From the NCBI GenBank assembly GCA_027559495.1, contig JAMXSV010000006.1, positions 1,240,001 through 1,304,000 of the forward strand: DNA of 64,000 nt, written 5' to 3'. Position numbers and translations under genes: made by a program. Source of the stretch: Aurifilum marmelostoma (taxonomy: Eukaryota; Ascomycota; Sordariomycetes; Diaporthales; Cryphonectriaceae). Positions 57,953 through 64,000 of the stretch are shown here, piece after piece. Every line of letters begins with the position of its first letter. Position 1 is the stretch's first letter. The notes beneath the pieces are model-generated. The model saw only the letters and a program-made list of their open reading frames with translations, was not told where the DNA came from and ran no database searches.

Positions 57953-59746
57953 ATGATACGGACCATGAGCCCACCACTAGAAGAAGATGCACCAGATGGA
58001 GGCTATCGGGCATGGCTCGTTGTATTCGGAAGTTGGTGCTGCAATGTCATCATATCTGGCTGGCTGAACGCCTTGGGTGTCTTTCAGGACTATTACTCTA
58101 CCGTGCTGTTCCCTGGCCTTCCTGAAAGTACAGTTGCTATAATTCCATCCTTGGTTGATTTCATGATATTTGCAGGTGTAAGTGTGGCCCTCCTTGTGCA
58201 GTCGAGACCATGTGCTAATAATACATGATCATTTCCTCAAAGGGACCAATATTCGGCCTGATCTATGATAAGTATGGTCCACGACTTCTACTTTGCGTTG
58301 GTGGCTGTCTGCATGTGATCGGCATCCTGGCCGCCTCAGTAGCCAGCCAGCATTTCTATGCCCTCGTTTTGTCCCAGGGAATCTGTAAGTGAGCCGGCAC
58401 GCGTGCAGAACAACGATAGCGCGAAATGATGCGCCTTTTACCCCAAAGGCTTTCAAGCGCTATCTCGTATACTAATGGATCATCCTTTGAAGGCTCTGCA
58501 CTTGGTGCAAGCATGATGCTCTACCCGGCGATATCATCGATATCGACTTTCTTCACCAAACGACGTGCGCTTGCCCTGGGCATAACGTCAACAGGTGAGC
58601 ATGAGAACTTGTCTTTAGAATATGGGTTACAATTCTGACGGAATATTCTCAACAGGTGGCTCAATAGGTGGCATCATTTTCCCTTTGATGTTCGAGAGCA
58701 TGGAGCCGGTGGTGGGCTTTGGCTGGACCATGCGAGCGTGCGCCCTATTCATTTTCATTTTCGCGGTATGGATCAGGCTCACTCCGAACGCTGGCTAGCC
58801 CTCTTCGACGGTATCGCGTACGCTATTGCTTTTCAAATTGTGCTGAGTTGAGGATCTCATGATTAGGTGGTTGCGAACCTCACCGTCTTCTCTCGAATAC
58901 CCCCGACCCCACGGCAGTTTCACGTCAAGGAGTACATCAGGCCTTTCCAGAATGGCTCCTACCGGCTTCTCAGCATGAGCATGCTCATGTATCTTGGCCT
59001 TTTCCTGCCACTCACCTACATAATCCTTCAGGCACGGCAGGAAGGCATGTCTGAATATCTGGCGGGCAAACTGGTCGTTGTGATCAACGCCGCAAGTTGT
59101 GAGTATCTCTTGTTCCATGCCGCATTGTTAGCCAAAGGAGTCTGCGTCGGACGAGGATGTCCTAGGGCCAAGAGCCATCAAGCTGACAGTCTGTTCTATT
59201 GAGTGATCGGACGGGTACTGCCTGCATGGGCTGCTGATTACCTTGGTCGTTTCAACACTGCCATTATATTCAGCTTGCTCTCTACGACTATGGTCTTTGC
59301 ATTCTGGGTTCCTTTACAGAGCAATGACTCAGGTATCATTGCATTTTCCGTATTGTACGGTATATTCTCCGGGGCCGTCATTGCCCTTACACCCGCATTG
59401 GTCTCACAAATCAGGTAAAGAATATTTCCTCCCATGTCACAACATTTCTGAACACTCTTTCATTGGTTGCTGTCCGGCCTCTCTTCTCAGCCCAAGGAGA
59501 AAGTTACGCTAACGAAACTTCAAAAGTGACGTACATGAGATAGGAGTACGGACTGGCACATTGTACGGGGTGCTCGGCTTGGTCACTTTGACCAGCAACC
59601 TGTCAGCGGGTGCGATCGTGGATGACCTGAACGGTCGATTCGTGGGACTCAAAATCTTCTGCGGTACCTCTATAGCTTTCGGGGCCATATTTCTAATCTG
59701 GGCGCGGGTGTCCATGACAGGTTGGAAGCTAAAAGCTCGAGTGTGA
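57953..59746 (+). CDS. MFS monocarboxylate-transporter-like protein (MCT/Mch type)
   Basis: Seven exons, 57953-58177, 58243-58384, 58493-58594, 58656-58765, 58867-59098, 59204-59414 and 59527-59746, all in phase, give 413 aa. PPLEEDAPDGGYRAWLVVFGSW at the start is the conserved D-G-G-x-x-A-W motif of MCT-family TM1. NALGVFQDYY and DKYGPRLLLCVGG follow as the family TM1-2 and TM2-3 blocks. TKRRALALGITSTGGSIGG is the TM4-5 region, and IGRVLPAWAADYLGRFN the TM7-8 region. Yeast relatives such as Mch5 carry riboflavin; others carry carboxylates, and in fungal clusters MCT-type proteins often accompany metabolite genes. Convergent with the methyltransferase, 132 bp apart. Confidence 0.88.
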
Positions 59747-59878
59747 TGCAGACGAGAGGGTTAACTAGGACTCTGTGGCTTTCTAATAGAGTTCTTGCGC
59801 ACGGACATTGTGAGCTCTTGAAAGGTTGATCATTCTGGACGTGTCGTCGTGTGATATTATGCTCTATCTTGACATGAG

Positions 59879-60862
59879 CTACTTCTTCCTGCCCAAAACC
59901 GTTGCCGCCGGCCAGACCAGTTCAAAAGTGCCTCCTCTCTCCTTGATAAGCTTTTCGAACTGGCGAAACTCATCCGTCTCCCACAGTCTACCATCCATGA
60001 CGAAAGGCTCATACCCCAGTGTCTGGAAGAACTCCTTGAGCTGCTCGATGGAGTAGCCCTTTCGGCTCCACCACTCGTCTTCCCCAACCAGCTCGACCTG
60101 TTCACCCTTCAATACTGCCAGCTTGGGCTCTCCGTAATGCGCCCACGTTGAGTCTCGCAGCGGCCACTTGCCGTCCTTGGGCAGGTTTGCCGTCCTTCTG
60201 TGGACCGTCTCCCACCTGGACGGGTCGAATGGTACGTAGTCCAGGCCGATGGATAGGTTCCTATATGCTCGCGCTCGGATAGATTTCGTCACATCCTTTT
60301 CGGCGTCACCTTTATCCTGAAAGCGTCGGCGCTGTTCGAACACAGCTGCCAAGGCCTCGGCGGCCTCCTCGTCCTCCTTAATAGTTGGTTGCGGGTAGAC
60401 CACTGCGCCGAATGTGCCTCCAGGGCGAAGGGTGTCTGCAATGGTACTCATCGCCGCGTCGATATCGGTCCAGTGAATGCTGGCACAGGCGATGAGCATA
60501 TCTACCGAGCGAAGGTCCAGACCAGGAAATATCTCCTCGGCAGGACCGCGGTGGAAGAAGAATTCAACGCCTGGATAGCGCTCAGGTGTGAAATTCTTCT
60601 TGGCGGCCGCCAAGTTGTTTTCATTTGGGTCGGACAGGTAGACGCGTTTGACATGCTGGCCACGAGAGCTGGCGACGGCGAGAAAACTCGCGGCCCCAAC
60701 ACCGCCGCCGGTGCCGACGTCCATGATGCTCTCTAGCGGTCCCTGATGGAAATCCAGCCATGTGGACCACATGGACTCCGGGTATGATGGCCTGTACCTG
60801 GCATAATGGTCCCAGTCATCCGTCTTGACGGAAAAGGCAAATTTCTTGTCGTCTGCTGTCAT
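59879..60862 (-). CDS. SAM-dependent class I methyltransferase (trans-aconitate MT/Crg1-like)
   Basis: One exon, 327 aa from the ATG at 60862 (MTADDKKFAFSV). The frame extends to 61093, but the extension is not protein-like. Motif I is IMDVGTGGGVGAAS near residue 47-60; YLSDPNENNL gives the acidic end of strand 2; DMLIACASIHWTDIDAA is motif post-I to II, and LRPGGTFGAVVYPQP is motif III. The HYARYRPSYPE start is typical of fungal MTs in the trans-aconitate/Crg1 group, which methylate small molecules or toxins. The substrate is unknown. It is convergent with the MCT transporter and divergent from the NmrA gene. Confidence 0.87.
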   Translation of the reverse strand: MTADDKKFAFSVKTDDWDHYARYRPSYPESMWSTWLDFHQGPLESIMDVGTGGGVGAASFLAVASSRGQHVKRVYLSDPNENNLAAAKKNFTPERYPGVEFFFHRGPAEEIFPGLDLRSVDMLIACASIHWTDIDAAMSTIADTLRPGGTFGAVVYPQPTIKEDEEAAEALAAVFEQRRRFQDKGDAEKDVTKSIRARAYRNLSIGLDYVPFDPSRWETVHRRTANLPKDGKWPLRDSTWAHYGEPKLAVLKGEQVELVGEDEWWSRKGYSIEQLKEFFQTLGYEPFVMDGRLWETDEFRQFEKLIKERGGTFELVWPAATVLGRKK

Positions 60863-62232
60863 CTTGGCTTCTGTATGGACGGGTCGGCTGGACTTGCTGG
60901 TCAGAACAGGCTGTGTGTTGGTCTGCTGACATATTGACCAACAAGACTCTCTTGGTGGGCCTCCAACTGGTATTTGAGGAACGATATGAATCTTGACCTG
61001 AAGCTCTTTCACAAGCCGAAACGGACATGCATGAGAGAGGAGTGGGTTACCAAAGAGGGAAGAGTCAAGTGGAGAATCCGAAAATATGCTCACGGGAGGA
61101 CAGTATTGCTACACAGTATAGTTGGTGTGCTCCATATAATATTTGAAACTTGCTCACCTGCAGCTACATACTGGCAACTTGCTCAACCCTTGAAGTGATG
61201 CGCAACGTGCCTAGCGTCGCTCAGTCAGTATTTACCCGATGTCCACGAGTCCTAGCATCGGCGCCCATACTACGTAGACATCTGAGGAAAAACAGAGGGC
61301 TGGAGCATAGAAGTGGCAAAAACAGTTTTGAGATTGAATCTATCTAAAAACAAAAGAAACATACACATGGCCATCTCAGGCTCAGTGGCGATTAATATCT
61401 GAGTAGACAAAAGAGGGTTAGGGTTTATATAACCCAGTTTTCCACATCTCATGCTGAAAAAAACGCTGCAGTCGGTCGTTTTAGACCCGACAAAAAGCAT
61501 TGACCCGAGCATGTAAGACTGTAGGATGTTGCTGAGCTGAAATTAAGAGTCCGCTCAAATGTCATACTAGCAGGACTTGTTGATGTTGACTTGGAAGGAC
61601 AAAAGGAAAGTCGTGACAATGAGCGCGTCGGACCTTGAACAATATAGTATATATACTCCGTATTTGGGGCAGCCTTTCGGCTTGTATATGCAGATGAAGA
61701 AGCAGTGTTAAATGACAGGCTGCCTTTCCAAGTTCACACTTGCAATGCTGATCAATTTATATGAACAGTCTTTGATGGTTGAAATAAAAGACTATAAACT
61801 GTTGTGCCCCGAAATATACCAGGGAAACTTTTGGAGGTAGAAGGACATCATTCATAGACTCATCTTCACTGGTGCTGGATTTAAGAAACTCGGGATTTAC
61901 GGAAATGGCGATAAATCTTACTCGATGAGTATAATGTCCTGTCCGCTAGATCCGTGAGACTAAAGTCCAGCACTCTGGCCCGACCATCAGTTCGAGCAAA
62001 CACTCCCGAAGGCTATAATTCATTGATGTTGACAGCTCGAGCATGAAGTATAAGAGGTAGCATGGACTCTGTTGAGATGGATGACACTTGAGAGACTGTT
62101 TGCTAAATTACAACAATTGCCCAACAATCCGGCTTGAGACTGACTGGCTTGCATCACCAGTCGATTGTCGAGTGAACCAAATGTCCTGAATTCCTGCTCT
62201 TTACAAATACTTGTATCAGACACCTGTGAATC
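60863..62232. other. Divergent promoter region, methyltransferase / NmrA-like
   Basis: 1.37 kb without a supported gene; ordinary sequence with some AT-rich stretches (61640-61680, 61760-61800). Confidence 0.55.
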
Positions 62233-63422
62233 ATGGCAGCAGTCCCTAGATACGCCAGAGATCAGCCTCATGGATTCTCTAATAATATCGAGAGAGTCGC
62301 CGTCACCGGCGTAAGCACCCCTGCCAGACCGTATTCTGCTGTTTTGCTTAAATGATTTACTGAAACAAACAACCACCATAGGCAGGAGGTCGCATGGGAA
62401 GACTGATCGCTCAGGCACTCCTCGGAACTGGCAAGCATACTGTCACTGCCATTACGCGGCCCAACAGCGACACTACGACGTTTCCTGTTGGCGTGAAAAC
62501 TGTCCAGGTCGACTACAGCGGAGAGGATATTACAGCACTCGTCTCTGTTCTCAGGGGCCAGCAAGCATTAATCATCACTACGGCGGTCACAGCACCTCGA
62601 GACACAATTCCCAAACTCATCAGGGCGGCGGGCAAGGCGGGCGTTGGATATGTACTCCCCAATTGGTTCGGCCAAGATGCCGCCAACCAATCGCTATGTG
62701 AAGACTCAATGCTCACGCCCATGCGTGACAGCATCCTGGCCGAATTTGCGGCGCTGAATCCATGTTCTACCGCCTACTTTCTGCTGAATTGTAACTTTTG
62801 GTACGAGTTCAGTCTAGGCGGCGGACCGGACAGGTTCGGCTTCGACTTTCAGAAGCGATCGCTCGTACTGTTTGATGATGGGGATGTGGCTATCAACGTG
62901 ACAACGTGGCCTCAGGTACGACAGAATCCAAGGAATCCATGATGCAGAGGCATATGTAAAGAGTCAGCTATTAACCTTGCCGTGGTATTATAGTGCGCCC
63001 GTGCCGTGGCGAACCTGCTCAGCCTCAAGGAGCTCCCAGACGACGAGACGGACAAATCACCGACGGTATCCCAATTCGCCAACAAAGGTGTCTATATCTC
63101 CAGCTTTCTTCTGACACAGAAGGACATGTTTGAAAGTGTCAAACGCGTCACTGCCACCTCGGATGCTGACTGGACCATCAGTACCGAGTCTTCTGAGCTG
63201 CGCTGGCGCGAGGGACGTAATGCCGTCCAGCAAGGCAACATTGGACCTTTTGCCAGATTGCTCTACAGTCGAAACTTCTTTCCCAAAGGCGGCGGTGACT
63301 ACGAGTCCAACCTCCAGCTTCACAATGACGTCTTAGGATTGCCCAAGGAGGACCTTGATGAGGCGACGGCTGAAGCTGTCCGTATAGGTCTCAGTGGCGA
63401 AGTGGTAAAGGCACCACGCTAG
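62233..63422 (+). CDS. NmrA-like / isoflavone reductase-like NAD(P)-binding protein
   Basis: Exons 62233-62310, 62382-62915 and 62994-63422 give 346 aa. The Rossmann motif VAVTGAGGRMGRLIAQALL is split by the first intron. TAITRPNS and a downstream VDYSGEDITALVSVLRGQQALI match NmrA or atypical SDR reductases. RAAGKAGVGYVLPNWFGQD is the region before the active site, where a conserved Lys would mark isoflavone reductases; no such Lys is clear here, as in NmrA-like regulators. GDVAINVTTWPQCARAVANLL resembles the co-factor or substrate side. Role may be a reductase or a redox sensor. It closes the opine-DH, MCT, MT group. Confidence 0.82.
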
Positions 63423-64000
63423 AGTTCGGGAATGGACCTTTTCTTGATGGGAATTGCGACTTTTCTTTCCTTTTTATGAGTCATTTCTAGCTCAAATGGA
63501 AAGAAATCTGAGCCCCTGATTTCTTTCTGGCGATTGTAAGCTCAGCTCTACAGTGTCAATCCACAAAAGATGACATGTAATTTGTTCGTGTCACTGCCAG
63601 TCTACCCTTTGTACGCTTCTCTGCGCCAATCAACTTTCAATCAGACTTGCTTGGCCACCAGCAGTATTATGACTGAAATCATCAAGTTTACGCGTCTGAT
63701 AATGGTCACAGCGTTCAGTCTTGCGATCTTTGTAGAGTTCAAATCTTGTGCATTATCCCTGAGAATTGACTATGGGTTGCTAGTGGCTGTACGCAGGCGA
63801 TATTCTCATCCCATCTAGTCAACCCCCTCCACAAGATCTTCCATACACCTGTTTCTGGCCGTCGACCATCCGATTCAGCCCGAAAATAAGACTTCATTGT
63901 TACCAAGGCGCTGAGAGCGATGGGCGCCAACTGGCACTCAGCAGGCGTTAACAGTTGTCAACTGCGGCGGCTGTGTGGTCGAAGCACTTCAGATAGCCGT
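63423..64000. other. Window end, non-coding
   Basis: 578 bp after the NmrA-like stop; only short frames and nothing recognised. Confidence 0.55.

Noticed and set aside
60863..61093. Longer N-terminus of the methyltransferase from position 61093
   Set aside because: The added 77 residues are not protein-like and the family starts near the KKFAFSV segment, so the ATG at 60862 was used.

Overview
The window is from a filamentous ascomycete, most likely Pezizomycotina and plausibly Sordariomycetes. Genes are moderately GC-rich, with short GT...AG introns (mostly 50-140 bp) whose branch sites resemble CTAAC. The families are typical of these fungi: RTA1-like membrane protein, Atg28, DUF1748/mitofissin, a CBM1-tagged CE16 esterase, and several sugar and drug MFS transporters. 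There is no sign of prokaryotic or viral DNA. About 25 protein genes are supported. No rRNA, tRNA, CRISPR array or intact transposon was recognised.

The left half (1-41 kb) is mostly conserved housekeeping. In order: a partial amidohydrolase, a small hypothetical protein, a long protein ending in a Rho-like GTPase domain, the splicing factor Prp17/Cdc40, the ER cargo receptor Erv14/cornichon, methionine aminopeptidase 1, kynurenine 3-monooxygenase, and a small secreted or membrane protein. These are followed by an allantoate-permease-like MFS, a small mitochondrial-like protein, two DHA1-type MFS transporters flanking a CxxC protein, pyruvate kinase, and two convergent autophagy genes (mitofissin Atg44 and Atg28).

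The right half (41-64 kb) is more accessory. It holds a polyol-type SDR, then a gene-poor 4.5 kb stretch with a strongly strand-biased short motif (CGARYG), then a small secreted cysteine-containing protein, an intron-rich sugar transporter, an RTA1 protein, a CBM1-CE16 acetylesterase, and a compact group of opine-dehydrogenase-like enzyme, MCT-type transporter, SAM methyltransferase and NmrA-like reductase. That group could be a small metabolite pathway, but this is inference from gene order only.

Notable points: (i) the Rho-like domain has non-canonical residues at both the Gly12 and Gln61 positions and sits behind a long fungal N-terminal region; (ii) two otherwise intact genes (MAP1 and one MFS) are each put out of frame by one extra base in a six-base C/G run, which looks like assembly or sequencing error; (iii) pyruvate kinase contains a 13-nt micro-exon; (iv) the RTA1 gene hides an in-frame 57-nt intron.

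Exon coordinates given below were worked out by eye from splice consensus and reading-phase agreement; no alignment or RNA data were available.
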